Of a stretch of 64,000 nt of DNA, positions 1-10,939 are shown in pieces. The position numbers and the translations under genes were made by a program. Under the pieces are notes generated by a model. The model did not search any database. It was not told where the DNA came from and was given only the letters and a program-made list of their open reading frames with translations. This stretch comes from Tenebrio molitor (Eukaryota > Arthropoda > Insecta > Coleoptera > Tenebrionidae): contig NC_091049.1 in NCBI RefSeq assembly GCF_963966145.1, forward strand, positions 28,272,001-28,336,000. The letters run 5' to 3'. Numbering within the stretch: position 1 is the stretch's first letter; each line of letters opens with the position of its first letter.

Positions 1-60
1 GTGACGCAGGGAACCGTTGGTGGACCACTTATATTAGAAATAGTAAAAGATGTAGATTTA

Positions 61-1181
61 TTAGAACTGAACCACAACAAGGAAAAACGCAATTATCGAA
101 CTGGCAATGCGAAAGATTGTCGCTCGGTTTAATGGAAAACATCTGGCGAGGGTGACCACCGGGCGGTTGCACCAAATGGTGTCGATAAAATATTTCAAAC
201 ATCTCTTCTCGATAGGGGTCAGATCTGCTGCAATCAGTTCTAACCGATGAGACAGCATCACGATATCTTCACCTTCTCTGGTCACTGCATCAGACATCAG
301 AGCATTTGCAGCTGTTCCACCCTGAAAGCAATGACATAGCAGAAAGAAATCTTGACTGGCATAAATCTCACCCAGAAGATCGTCATGACTCCACTTTGGA
401 TGAAATAAAGAAGCAAGTTGCCATCGCGTCTGTTGCTCTTGAAAGCAGTTTCCCTCTTGACGATGTTGTCGAAATAAACGAGAGTTTTGCCAGAGATGAA
501 AAATATGTTCAACAGCGTAACAGTACCAAATATGTCGTTGTAAATGTCCACAGTCTCTTTAAGAGTTATGAGACTACATCTTATTTTCTCAAGGTTTGTG
601 GTAAATCGCGTCCTCTCCGTCATGATTTTCTGCTTCAACAGGGTTCTTTGGTACCTATACCTCGCCACCAACAGTCTGAGTACTGTATAACTGAAAAGCA
701 TATAGAAGAACTGTGAGTAGAACTGGTAATACTCCGAGTGGTAGAGTTTGATACAATTGGATCCGAAAGAAGTGACGCAGACGAAGTTCATGGTACCCAA
801 AAGCAAACAGAATGAGAGGTGAGCGGCAACAAACAAGAACCGATGACTGTTGGTACTTTTCGACTCGAGCTTCTTCAAATTCTCCACCAGCTGGGACCAC
901 CGGTTCCGCTTGAACAGCATCACGACTATCAGAGTGTAGAAACTTTGGTAATAGCGACTCATGTCTGTGGCCAACCAGAGTACTGCTTTGATCGGTACCA
1001 GTTGCGCGTACTGCGGCCCTCTGTAGTAAAATGAGACGAGGGTACCAACAGTGCACGCGGAAAACATCAACAGGACAAATAATTTTTGACAGAGTGTCGA
1101 GCTGGTACTGTCAGGTGATGGCGGTGTCAGGGCAAAGAGTTTTCCGAAGTTGAAGAAGGTTTTTATTATTTGTAAATCCAT
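61..1181 (-). CDS. L1, gustatory receptor, two exons, 356 aa
   Basis: Seven-transmembrane gustatory receptor, expected in the dendritic membrane of taste neurons as a ligand-gated cation channel subunit (family knowledge). Exon 1 is 1181..372 and exon 2 321..61, with a 50-nt GTGAGA...CAG intron in phase 0. The start ATG at 1181 opens the family 'MDL' terminus and LTP motif. TM1-TM6 are visible: TM1 about 33-52, TM3 about 110-135, and 'NDIFGTVTLLNIFF' as TM5. Exon 2 ends in TM7 with a divergent signature, 'ARCFPLNRATIF...IIAFFLVVVQF', where most relatives have TTFLLVIIQF. It runs divergently from L2. No close full copy lies nearby, but two minus-strand relics at 4430 and 6110 derive from this lineage. 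Ligand unknown. Confidence 0.86.
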
Positions 1182-1695
1182 AATGGGAGTGGGTTTTGTT
1201 GCGGATGGAGGTTAATGAATGCGGGCGGAATTACCACGAAGGTTATTGTTTATTTGACATAATAGCTCTTTTATTATTCAGGGGATAACTTGTCATAAAT
1301 AACTGGGGCAGAGTGTTTCCCTGAATAATGTATTTTATGTTTGTTTTTTGCGTTATGGTTCTGATTTTCGTTGACTTCGCATTAGTTTAGTATCAAGCGG
1401 TTTTGAGAGAAATTACCAACACAAAAATTAAATTGACTATTTTTTTGATTTTATGCAATTTCAATTTTTAAATTTGGTTTGAATAGTTGGGTTGTTGATG
1501 GGGTGCTCAATTTTAACGTAATGATAAAATTGTACAAGAGGAACATCCCAGAACACATTTGCAAAAAAAATTTACCTGACATTTTCGAACGAGTCTTAGA
1601 TTTTTTTTTTCAAAATTGAAGATTCCTTCTTATTTTCAAATCTTACGTGACACAGTGGTGGTGTTGACTTTTTCAACAAAAACTAAGTCACCTAA
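1182..1695. promoter_or_regulatory. Divergent intergenic region between L1 and L2
   Basis: About 510 nt separate the start codons of two oppositely oriented receptors, so both promoters must lie here. The DNA is AT-rich with homopolymer runs near 1560-1615. The AATCACYYTCGATCRA motif seen upstream of L3-L7 is absent before L2. I see no coding sequence or repeat boundary. Confidence 0.45.
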
Positions 1696-2848
1696 ATGGA
1701 CTTGAGAAAGCTACAATTCTGTTTCAAGGTTGGAAGCTTTTTGACACTCACTCCCCCATCACTGACGAGCCTCAAGCCCACCGTCCTTGAACGATTCTAT
1801 GTTTCTCTTGTATTTTGTCTTTACACAATCGCCACAATCTGCAACAAACTACAAAAGAAGCAGTTCTACCCCATATTGAGTTCTGTTCAATTGATTTTTC
1901 ATCTGATGGTCGATCTCATTCTTGGCCTTCACACCTGCTACTGTTTGGTCCTTCTGTTGACAACAAGACGAAGACAATGGTTCAAACTAGTCAACAGTTT
2001 AAGCAGAATTGAGCGTTTTTCCACCAGCAACACAAATAATTGGAGATTTGTGGTGGCACTTGTGATATTTGCCGCGGCATCTATCTCGACAACTTCTCTT
2101 TGGATGTACCTTGTTGGTTGGCTTTATTTCAAAATTTACGTCATCGAATACGTACAGGTTTATACGGAATTTTTCTACATGGTTCTGGCTTGTACCATTT
2201 TGAACATGGTGCTGGAGCGGTACAAGAGTCAGAGTTGTTTGCTGCGCGACCAGATCAAATTTGGAAAGAAGGCCACAAAGGATGTTGTCAAGCTCTTGAA
2301 ACAAGTCAAGTTGAACGCGTTCATGTTGAAAGAAGCTGTCGACGCTTTCAACGAAATTTTCGGATGGGTTATTCTGCTCAATATTTTCTTCGGGTGTTCC
2401 AAGGGTCTGTCATTTCTCTACAACCTACTCGAGAGTGAAAGTTCTTCGTCAGAAGATAGTATTGGTGTCGTAGTTTTCCTCTCTTTTACTAAACATTGTA
2501 CCATTGTCACTTACTGCGTAAGATTTACCACTTTCATATATTTCTTTTTTAATCATTCTGTTCTAGATTGCAATTGCTCAGACCCTCCTGTTGTGTGATA
2601 CCATTTTGAAGGAATTTGAAGTCGTGGTGGATTTATCTCAGCATCTGGAAACCCATCTATCTGACTTGGTCTTGTACGAAAGCAACGACTTCCACAATTT
2701 TGCTGCTGCAATTCTACACAACCAACCTGAATTTAATGCTGCGAGGTTTTTCTCCATTGACAGATCTACCGTTTTCAGCATCTTGAACTCGATGACTACC
2801 TTTCTACTTGTTATAATACAGTTCAAATCTGACAAATCTGAGAAGTGA
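1696..2848 (+). CDS. L2, gustatory receptor, subfamily A, 367 aa
   Basis: First of six tandem plus-strand paralogues. Exons are 1696..2517 and 2567..2848, and the 49-nt intron starts GTAAGA and ends TTCTAG, phase 0 after a TGC codon. N-terminus MDLRKLQFCFKVGSF, then an LTPPS motif. Hydrophobic segments lie near residues 34-50, 62-84, 115-138, 148-170, 215-235 and 255-274, with a lysine-rich loop (KFGKKATKDVVKLLKQVK) before 'FNEIFGWVILLNIFFG'. Exon 2 begins IAIAQTLLLCDTILKEFE and ends 'ARFFSIDRSTVFSILNSMTTFLLVIIQF' plus a charged tail. A possible polyadenylation signal AATAAA lies at 3010-3015. Intact family member; the ligand cannot be predicted. Confidence 0.92.
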
Positions 2849-3186
2849 AAAATTCTGATGCTGATTTCTTTCTTGGCAAGGCTTTGTTGAAACCTCGAAC
2901 TCTTAATTGACAAAATCTAACAACGATTTTTAATCACCTTATTTAGTCTTATGTATTTGAGCGTAGCTTTATGTAATGACATTTTTTGAATGTTTTGGAG
3001 TCCTGTGTCAATAAAGCAACAACAATTAATCATATTTTCCTAAAAGTTCAAAATATTTTTTTTTTGCTGAAACAAGGAAAATATTATACGTAATCACTCT
3101 CGATCAACATTAATATAATTCATATGATTTCAACATTCCTAGAAAGCACTTGGAACGTATTTTTCACCAGAATCTAGGTCACTAAA
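2849..3186. other. L2-L3 spacer
   Basis: AT-rich 3' flank of L2, with AATAAA at 3010, followed by the L3 promoter motif at 3091-3106. Nothing else is recognised. Confidence 0.4.
3091..3106 (+). promoter_or_regulatory. Subfamily A upstream motif before L3
   Basis: Reads AATCACTCTCGATCAA and matches the consensus AATCACYYTCGATCRA found before L4-L7. It ends 80 nt before the ATG, farther than the 54-57 nt in the others because extra bases separate it from the start. Confidence 0.5.
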
Positions 3187-4317
3187 ATGGACTTGAAAAA
3201 GTTACAATTTTGTTTCAAGACCGGAAGCTTTTTGGCCCTCACTCCTCCATCACTGACGAGTCTTAAGCCAACAATTCTTGAGCGACTCTACATTCTCCTT
3301 GTATTTTCCCTTTACACAGTCGCTGTCATTTGGAACAAGACCCAAAAGATGAAGTTCTACGCCACGCACGGCTCCATTAAGCTAATTCTTCACCTGATGG
3401 TCGATTTGAACCTTTGCTGCCACACCTGCTACTCTTTGGTGTTGCTGTTGACAACAAAGCGAAGACAGTGGTTCAAACTGGTGAACGGTCTAAGCAAAAT
3501 TGAGCGTTTTGCCACCACAAATACGAACATTTGGATGTTTGTGGTGGTACTTGTGATTTTTTGGGCGGTGTCTACTTTGACGGCTGCGGTTTGGATATAC
3601 TTTTTCGGTTGGAACTTTTTCAAAATTTACGTCGTCGAATTCGTCCAGGTTTATTCCCAATTTTTCCATATGGTCTTGGCTTGTACCGTTCTGAACATGG
3701 TGCTGGAGAGGTACAAGGTACAGAGTTGTCAAATGAAATGCGGAAAGAAGAAAAGGTCAAGGGATGTTGTCAAGCTGTTGAAACAGGTCAAGTTTAACGT
3801 GTTCGTGTTGAAACAAGCTGTTGACGCTTTCAACGAGATTTTCGGTTGGGTTATTCTGTTCAATATCTTCTTCGGATGTTCGAAGGGGCTGGCGTTTATT
3901 GATAGCCTGGTCAATAGTACCAATCCTTGGTCAAGAGATAATGTCGGTACCAGAGTGTTACTGTCTTTAACGAAACATTCTGCCATTCTCACTTATTGCG
4001 TACGCTTTGTAACTTAGATAATTATTTCTTTCATAACTGTTTTATTTCAGATCGCAATTTGTCGGATCATTTTGTTGTGTGACACAATTTTAAAAGAATT
4101 TGAAGCCTTGGCAAATTTATCTCAACGCCTTGAGTCTGATTTGGTCCTGCACAAAGGCAACAACTTTGCTGCTTCGATTCGTCACAACCGACCCGAATTT
4201 AATGCCGCGAGATTTGTCTCCATTGACAGATCTATTATTTTCAGCATCTTGAACGCGGTGACTACGGTGGCACTTGTAATTATTCAGTTCAAACCCCACA
4301 TTCTTGTGGAAAATTAA
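3187..4317 (+). CDS. L3, gustatory receptor, subfamily A, 359 aa
   Basis: Exons 3187..3999 and 4051..4317 are joined by a 51-nt GTACGC...TTTCAG intron in phase 0. The protein follows L2 closely (MDLKKLQFCFKTGSFLALTPP) but has a shorter third intracellular loop: the usual LLRDQIKCG stretch is reduced to QMKCGKKK. The second-exon linker is also shorter, RLESDLVLHKGNNFAAS. TM7 reads ARFVSIDRSIIFSILN then AVTTVALVIIQF, slightly off the consensus. The stop lies inside a roughly 50-bp tandem duplication that continues into the 3' flank, and a relic of the L1 lineage follows. Probably functional; the loop deletions are in frame. Confidence 0.9.
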
Positions 4318-4415
4318 TACTGTGATTTTGATTTCATTTTTGTCAGCAAATCTTTGTGGAAAATTAATACTGGGATTTTGGTTTCATTTTTGGTAACTTT
4401 TTGTCAGCAAATCTT
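4304..4415 (+). repeat. Tandem duplication of about 50 bp at the L3 stop codon
   Basis: Two copies of a unit starting TTGTGGAAAATTAATACTG, at about 4304-4353 and 4354-4415. The second copy has a short insertion. The first contains the L3 stop codon, so the duplication extends only the 3' UTR. Confidence 0.75.
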
Positions 4416-4429
4416 TTTGAAACTGATCC

Positions 4430-4670
4430 TTGACATCGATCCATCAAGAGACAAGTTTAAAGAATGAGTCACTGACTGTCGTTTCTTCAAAATCTCCACC
4501 ACTGTGAACCAAGGCTTCTGCCTGAACACCGAAAGTACCTCTTTCAAAGCTGTGGTACGTTCATTTGTTGGAGAGAGCGGTGAGGGTACCAACCGTGCAG
4601 GCGGAAAACGTCAACAAAGCTTCCATTTTTTGACAAAGAATCGATCTCTTGTTGTGACCTTGAAGAAAAT
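4430..4670 (-). pseudogene. Gr relic of the L1 lineage, exon 1 fragment
   Basis: Antisense to the flanking genes. Nucleotide similarity to the 5' half of L1 exon 1 is visible (the TM1 segment 'LCQKL...FSACTVGTL' and the loop before it), but indels break the frame and the rest is missing. A similar relic at 6110-6440 sits at the same offset downstream of L4, so the fragment was probably carried along when the L3/L4 unit duplicated. Confidence 0.6.
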
Positions 4671-4804
4671 CAGGATTTAAATCAATGGAGAGAGGTTTTT
4701 TGAATGTTTTCTAGCGCAATGTAAATAAAAGAACAATGAAGTAAATGTAGGTAATCGGATAATCGGGTAATTTTTTCAATCATGAAAGGGAATTAATGAG
4801 ATAC

Positions 4805-4820
4805 AATCACTCTCGATCGA
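4805..4820 (+). promoter_or_regulatory. Subfamily A upstream motif before L4
   Basis: Reads AATCACTCTCGATCGA, ending 54 nt before the L4 start. An Inr-like ACAGTTGG follows at 4849-4856. Confidence 0.55.
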
Positions 4821-4874
4821 AATATAATTGACACGAACTCCCCACTAAACAGTTGGAATGTTGTTGTCGTCAAG

Positions 4875-6030
4875 ATGGACTTGAAAAAGCTACAATTTTG
4901 GTTCAAAACTGGAGGTCTTTTGGCACTCACTCCACCAACAATCACGAGTTTTAAGCCAACCATTCCTCAACGATGCTACATTGTTCTTGTATTTTGTTTC
5001 TACACAGTTGCCGTCCTTTGGGGCAACATTCAAAAGACGAAATTCAGCACCAAGTATAACTACATTCAGATCCTTCTTAATCTGATGGTCGATTTGAACC
5101 TCTACGTCCACACCTGTTACTCCTTGGTGTTGTTGTTGACCACAAAACGAAGACAATGGTTCAAACTGGTGAACAATCTGAGCAGAATTGATCGTTTTGC
5201 CACGGACAACACAAGCAATTTGGCATTTGTGATAGCACTTGTGATATTTTTGGTGGCAACTATCCTGAATGCTTCTTGGTTGTACAATTTCGGGTGGAAT
5301 TTTTTGAGAATCTACATCGTCGAATACTTCCAAGTGTATTCGGAATTCTTCTACATGGTTCTGGCTTGCACCGTTCTGACCATGATGCTCGAAAGATACA
5401 AGTCTCAGAGTTCTTTGTTGCGTGAACAAATCAAATGTGGGAGGAAGAAAACGTCGAAGGAAGTTGTCAAAGTCTTGAAACAAATCAAGTTTAATGTCTT
5501 CATGTTGAAACAAGCTGTCGATGCTTTCAACCAGATTTTCGGATGCATTATTTTACTCAACGTCTGGTATGGATGTACAAGGGGTCTGGTATTTTTGAGC
5601 AGCTTGGTCAACGGTGAGGAACAATGGTCAGAACACAGTGTTGGTATTAGACTTGTGCTCTATTTAAGTAAACATTCCGCCATTTCCACTTATTGCGTAA
5701 GACCTGGCATTTTTCAAGATTTGTCATTGAATCTTTCTATTTTAGATCACAATTTTTTGGACAATTTTGCTTTGCGACACCGTTTTGAAAGAATTCAAAC
5801 TCTTGGTAAATTTATCTCGGCAACTTGAAATCTCTTTGTTCAATTTGGTCTTGTATAAAGGCAACGAGTTTTGCTATTTTTCTGCTGCACTTTTACACAA
5901 CCAACCCAAATTTCATGCTGCTAGATTTTTCTCCATTGACAGATCTACAATTTTCAGTATCTTGAATGTGATGACTACGTTTACGCTTGTAATTATTCAG
6001 TTCAGATACGACATTCCTGTAGGCAATTAA
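4875..6030 (+). CDS. L4, gustatory receptor, subfamily A, 368 aa
   Basis: Exons 4875..5696 and 5746..6030, with a 49-nt GTAAGA...TTTTAG intron in phase 0. The longest of the tandem A genes by a few residues in its C-terminal tail (QFRYDIPVGN). It differs from its neighbours at the TM5 helix, FNQIFGCIILLNVWYG rather than FNEIFGWVILLNIFYG, removing the usual tryptophan. If the intron is retained, exon 1 reads on without a stop to 5828 with an alternative tail (…LRHRFERIQTLGKFISAT), as it also does in L5, L6 and L7. TM7 'ARFFSIDRSTIFSILNVMTTFTLVIIQF' is intact. Confidence 0.92.
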
Positions 6031-6109
6031 CATACTTATTCTGATTTCTTTCTTGGCAACACTTTGCCAGCAAATCTTTTGGAAACTGAGCACTGACCTC
6101 TTCCTTGAC

Positions 6110-6440
6110 ATCGAATTCTAATAAAGTTTCCGAAACATCTAATTTTATCTCGTCTACTGCATCAAAAGACAAGTCAAAAAACGAGTCGACACTTTTGACT
6201 TTAGTTTCTTCAAATTCTCCACCAATTTGATCCATGGCTTTGACCTGAACACCTTCGGTACCATCCAAGTGTAGAAACTTTTTGTAGTATTGACTCAAAT
6301 ATGTACAAAACAAGAGTACCGCTTTTATCGGTACTCAAGGGTACTAACCGTGCACGTGGAAAACATCAACAAGACGTCAGTTTCTTTGACAGAGGGTCTA
6401 TCTCTTGTTGTGAAGTGATGGTCTCAGAACAAATATTTTT
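6110..6440 (-). pseudogene. Gr relic of the L1 lineage, exon 1 fragment
   Basis: An antisense fragment aligning with the N-terminal 100-odd codons of L1 in parts, including the loop before TM3 and the positions around 'PIKAV'. A partial frame of about 100 codons stays open over 6002-6313, but the start and all of TM3-TM7 are missing. It is more extensive than the sister relic at 4430-4670. Confidence 0.65.
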
Positions 6441-7097
6441 CTGATATTGAAGAAAATGTTAATTATTTGCATTATGTATATTAACAGTCAACAGACACTT
6501 TTGATTGTACCTTTTATTGTAATATTCATAAAGAACCAATTACTCCAATACAATTTTATTTTGGATACCAATCTCATGTTCATGGTTATTTAGGTAACAA
6601 AAAGTTTTTGAATTTGATTTTCGAACGATAAAAGTGACGTAGATCAATGATAGCGTAGTAAAACAGTGGGAAATTTGTTGTTTATTTGAATTAATAGCTC
6701 TTCAATTATGTAGAAAAAAAAACACTCAAAAGCATCAATGTGAAAGTGTTTGGTCAGAATTCATTTATTAATTTTTTTGTGCCTTATTTCACAATGATTT
6801 TTTTTTTATGAAATTTCTTTAGAATAAAATTACACTTTCACTGGTAACGGATTTCCGGAGTACCAAGTTGAATTAAAAATTTGTGAAAAATTTCCAACAC
6901 TTTAATTTGTTTTTTTTTTTCATAATCGAATTTCCTTTTACCTTGACAACTAGAAACAAGGAATTGGGTCATTGGAGTGAGGTTTTTTGCGCAATGTAAA
7001 TAAAACAATTAAGTAAATATAGGTACGACAAATCATATTTAACCTAAATGGTATAAAATTTTTCAACCAGAAAGGGAAATTAATCATAATCAGATAT

Positions 7098-7113
7098 AAT
7101 CACTTTCGATCGA
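7098..7113 (+). promoter_or_regulatory. Subfamily A upstream motif before L5
   Basis: Reads AATCACTTTCGATCGA, ending 57 nt before the ATG. Inr-like ACAGTTGG is at 7145-7152. Confidence 0.55.
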
Positions 7114-7170
7114 ACCATAATTATTGACACGAATTTCCAATACAACAGTTGGAAAGTATTTTCCGTCAAA

Positions 7171-8317
7171 ATGGACTTGAAAAAGCTACAACTTGGTTTC
7201 AAAACTGGAGGTCTTTTAGCACTCACCCCACCATCAATTACGAGTTTCAAGCCAACTATTCTTCAACGCTGCTACATTATTCTTGTATTTTTTCTCTACA
7301 CCGCTGCCGCGCTTTGGAGCAAAATTCAAAAGAAGAAATTGTACGCCAGATACAACTACATTCAATTCTTTCTTCATCTTATGGTCGATTCGAACCTTTA
7401 CATTAACAACTGGTACCCTTTGGTGTTGCTGTTGACAACAAAACGAAGACAGTGGTTCAAACTGGTGAAGAGTCTGCGCAGAATTGATGGCTTTGTCACG
7501 GAGAACACCAACAATTTGACATTTGTGATAGCACTTGTGATATTTTGGATGGCATCTGTGTTGACGACTGCTGTTTGGTTGTACTTTCTCGGTTGGAATT
7601 TCTACAGAATTTACATCGTCGAATACTTGCAAGTTTATTCGGCATTCTTCTACATGGCTCTGGCTTGCACCGTTCTGAACATGATGCTGGAGAGATACAA
7701 GTTTCAGAGTTCTTTGTTGCGTGAACAAATCAAATGTGGAAGGAAGAAAACGTCAAAAGATGTTGTCGAGCTCTTCAAACAAATCAAGTTTAATGTGTTC
7801 ATGTTGAAGCAAGCTGTCGATGCTTTCAATGAGATTTTCGGATGGATTATTTTGCTAAACATCTTCTATGGATGTACAAGGAGTCTAGTATTTCTGTACG
7901 ACTTGGTCAAGGGTGAGGATCAATGGTCAGAATACAGCGTTGGTGCTAGAATTGCACTCAATTTAAGTAGACATTCTTCCATTTTTGTTTATTGCGTAAG
8001 ATATCTCATGTTTCAAGATTTCTCTTTGAATCTTTCTGTTGTAGATCGCCATTTGTTGGACAATTTTGCTTTGCGACACCGTTTTGAAAGAATTCGATCT
8101 CTTGGTAGATCTATCTCGACAACTTGAAATCTCTTTGTTCAATTTGGTCTTGCATAAAGGCAACGAGTTTTACAAGTTTTCTGCTGCTCTTCTACACAAC
8201 CAACCTGAATTTCATGCAGCGAGATTTTTCTCCATTGACAGATCTATTATATTCAGCATCTTGAACTCGATGACTACTTTTCTGCTCGTGATTATTCAAT
8301 TCAAATACAACACCTAA
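7171..8317 (+). CDS. L5, gustatory receptor, subfamily A, 365 aa
   Basis: Exons 7171..7995 and 8045..8317 with a 49-nt phase-0 intron (GTAAGA...TTGTAG). It starts MDLKKLQLGFKTGGLLALTPP. L5 and L6 are the closest pair in the window: their exon 2 proteins differ at roughly ten positions, and both flanks are homologous. The loop CGRKKTSKDVVELFKQIKFNVF precedes FNEIFGWIILLNIFYG. TM7 is canonical (TTFLLVIIQF followed by KYNT). Read-through of the intron stays open to 8127. Complete and probably functional. Confidence 0.93.
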
Positions 8318-8982
8318 ATGGAAACTAACAATTCTGGTCGGGATTTTTTTCCTGGAAGCACGTTGTCAGCAAATACTTTTGACATTGAACCTGTAGATTG
8401 ACACTGAATTCCAAATAAATTGCCCAGAAATTTAATTTAGTCTTATGGATAGGTTAACATTGGCGGTAGTTTTCCCCGACCGCGAGAGCCCCAAGGAATG
8501 AATAGTGAATAAAGATGTTTTAAAACTATTTCAGAATGGGTCGCCTTGCCAAGAATGCGTTTCCCCAATCGGTAAATGCAAGAAGATCACATACATTAGT
8601 GTCTTACTTTCATATTGAAAATATATTAGATGAAATTTCTGTAGAGTTTCACCGAAAACGCATTTCCAGAGTAGCAAGTTGAATTCAAAACTTTGGAAAA
8701 ATTTCCAAAACAATTTAATTTGTTTATTTCCAAAAATCGATCTTCCTTTTAGCTTGACATCTAGAAACAAGGAATTGGGTCATTGAGAGAGATTTTTTAG
8801 CGTAATGTAAATAAAAGGACAATTAAGTAAATAAATATAGGCACGACTAATCATATTTGCCCTAAATGATATAAAATTTTTCAACCAGAATGGGAAATTA
8901 ACGAGATCTAATCACTTTCGATCGAGCCATGACTATTGATACGAATTTCCAATAGAACAGTTGGAAAGTATTTTCCGTAAAA
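8318..8982. other. L5-L6 spacer, part of a tandem duplication
   Basis: The first 420 nt correspond closely to 10130-10510 downstream of L6, including a GC-richer stretch around 8465-8560 (CCCCGACCGCGAGAGCCCC). The last 260 nt match the 5' flank of L5. The duplicated unit is therefore about 1.8 kb of gene plus both flanks. No independent gene is seen. Confidence 0.65.
8910..8925 (+). promoter_or_regulatory. Subfamily A upstream motif before L6
   Basis: Reads AATCACTTTCGATCGA, identical to the L5 copy and at the same distance (57 nt) from the ATG. Inr-like ACAGTTGG is at 8957-8964. Confidence 0.55.
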
Positions 8983-10129
8983 ATGGACTTGAAAAAGCTA
9001 CAACTTTGTTTCAAAACTGGAGGTCTTTTGGCTCTCACTCCACCCTCAATCACGAGTTCGAAGCCAACCATTTTTCAACGATGCTACATTGTTCTTGTAT
9101 TTGTTCTCTACACAGCTGCCGTCATTTGGAGCAAAATTCTAAAGAAGAAGCTCTATGCCAAATATAATTTGATTAAATTATTGCTTCATCTGATAATCGA
9201 TTTGAACCTTTACATTCACACTTGTTATTCCTTGGTGTTGCTGTTGACAACAAAACGAAGACAGTGGTTCAAGTTGGTAAAGAATCTGAGCAGAATTGAT
9301 TATTTTGCCACGGAAAACACAAACAATTTGTTATTTGCGCTAGCGCTTGTGTTATTTTGGGTGGCATCTATTTTGACCAGTGCTGTTTGGTTGTACTTTT
9401 TCGGTTGGAGTTTCTTCAAAAAATTCATCGTCGAATACTTCCAAGTTTATTCGGAGTTTTTCTACATGGTTCTAGCTTGTACCATTTTGAACATGATGCT
9501 GGAGAGATACAAGGTTCAGAGTTTTTTGTTGCGTGAACAAATCAAATGCGGAAGGATGAAAACGTTAAAGGATATTTTCGAGCTCTTGAAACAAATCAAG
9601 TTTAACGTGTTCATGTTGAAACAAGCCGTCGATGCTTTCAATGAGATTTTCGGATGGGTTATTTTACTCAACATTTTCTATGGATGTACGAAGAGTCTAA
9701 TATTTCTAAACGGCTTGGTCAAGAGTGAGGAACAATGGTCAGAATACAGTGTTGGTGTTAGACTTGTACTCAATTTAAGTAAATATTCCTCCATTCTCGT
9801 TTATTGCGTAAGATATGTCATGCTTCAAGATTTGTCATTGAATCTTTCTATTTTAGATCGCTACTGTTTGGACAATTTTGCTTTGCGACACCGTTTTGAA
9901 AGAATTCAAACTCTTAGTAGATCTATCTGGACAACTTGAAACCTCTTTGTTCAATTTGGTCTTGTACAAAGGCAACGAGTTTTCCAATTTTTCTGCTGCA
10001 CTTCTACACAACCAACCTGAATTTCACGCAGCGAGATTTTTCTCCATTGACAGATCTACCATTTTCAGCATCTTGAACTCGATTATTACTTTTCTGCTCG
10101 TGATTATTCAATTCAAATACAACACCTAA
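8983..10129 (+). CDS. L6, gustatory receptor, subfamily A, 365 aa
   Basis: Exons 8983..9807 and 9857..10129, 49-nt GTAAGA...TTTTAG intron, phase 0. Recent duplicate of L5, with most differences in TM3 and the loop after it (LLFALALVLFWVASILTSAVW; GWSFFKKFIVEYFQVY). The intracellular loop changes R-K-K to R-M-K before TLKDIFELLKQIKFN. TM7 reads ARFFSIDRSTIFSILNSIITFLLVIIQF. The intron-retained frame is open to 9939, with a tail alignable to those of L4, L5 and L7. Confidence 0.93.
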
Positions 10130-10581
10130 ATGCAAAATAAAAATTCTGGTTTCCTGGTAGCATTTTGTCAGCAAATTCTTTTGACACTGAACCAGTAGAT
10201 TGACACTGAATTCCAAATAAATTGCGCAGAAATTTAATTTAGTCTTATGGATAGGTGTACTCTGGCGGTAGCGTTCCCCGACCGCGAGACCCCAAGGAAC
10301 GAATAATGAATAAAGATGTTTTAAAACTATTTCTGAACGCCTTGCCAAGAATGCGTTTCCCCAATCGGTAAATGCAAGAAGATCACATTCATTAGTGTCT
10401 TATTTTCATAATGAAAATATATTAGATGAAATTACAGTTTCACCGAAAACGCATTTCTAGAGTATCACGTTGCATTCAATATTTTTGAAAAATTTCCGAA
10501 ACAATTTAAAAATAGTCTACTTAACTTTGATTAAAAGTGTTATTCGAGGGACTCTTCAGCGAACAAAATGTATAATCAATT

Positions 10582-10644
10582 TTCCTGATAATCATCACTG
10601 GTGAAAATAACCGATAATTTTCACCAGTGATGAATAATCAGGAA
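10582..10644. repeat. Hairpin-forming palindrome
   Basis: Arms 10582-10608 and 10617-10644 are reverse complements with a single unpaired base, separated by an 8-nt loop (AACCGATA). It is absent from the homologous flank downstream of L5, so it was inserted or formed after the duplication. A foldback MITE core is a reasonable reading. Confidence 0.75.
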
Positions 10645-10869
10645 ATTTCATTGTGACTGGTCCCAAAATGACAAATCGTTTTTATTGGAGAATTTGTCAC
10701 ATGACATGTAGTCAAAATAATTTAATTTGTATTTTCCCAGAACCAAAATTCTTTCTAACTGGCTGTCTGGAAATCAGGATTTAAGTCGATGGAGAAAGAT
10801 TTTTTTAATGTTTGTAGCGCAACGTAAATAAAAGAACAATTAGGTAAATATAGGAAATTAACGAGATAT

Positions 10870-10885
10870 AATCACCTTCGATCGA
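10870..10885 (+). promoter_or_regulatory. Subfamily A upstream motif before L7
   Basis: Reads AATCACCTTCGATCGA, ending 54 nt before the L7 ATG. Confidence 0.55.
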
Positions 10886-10939
10886 AATATAATTGATACC
10901 ACTTTCCCCTAAAGCAGTTGGAACGTAGTTTTCGTCAAG

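Larger units (their letters stand above)
6031..7170. other. L4-L5 spacer with relic and shared 5' flank
   Basis: Holds the L1-lineage relic (6110-6440), then about 450 nt of AT-rich DNA with no recognisable gene. From about 6900 it is clearly homologous to the sequence upstream of L6 (8720-8982), marking the proximal edge of the L5/L6 duplication. Confidence 0.5.
10130..10939. other. L6-L7 spacer with a perfect-loop palindrome
   Basis: The proximal 380 nt duplicate the L5 3' flank. A strong inverted repeat lies at 10582-10644. The L7 promoter motif is at 10870-10885 and a GCAGTTGG Inr-like site at 10914-10921. No gene is seen. Confidence 0.55.

Noticed and set aside
4890..5513. A 207-codon open frame antisense to L4
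   Set aside because: It is the complement of conserved receptor codons. Similar antisense frames accompany L2, L5 and L7 and show no independent domain, start or splice pattern.
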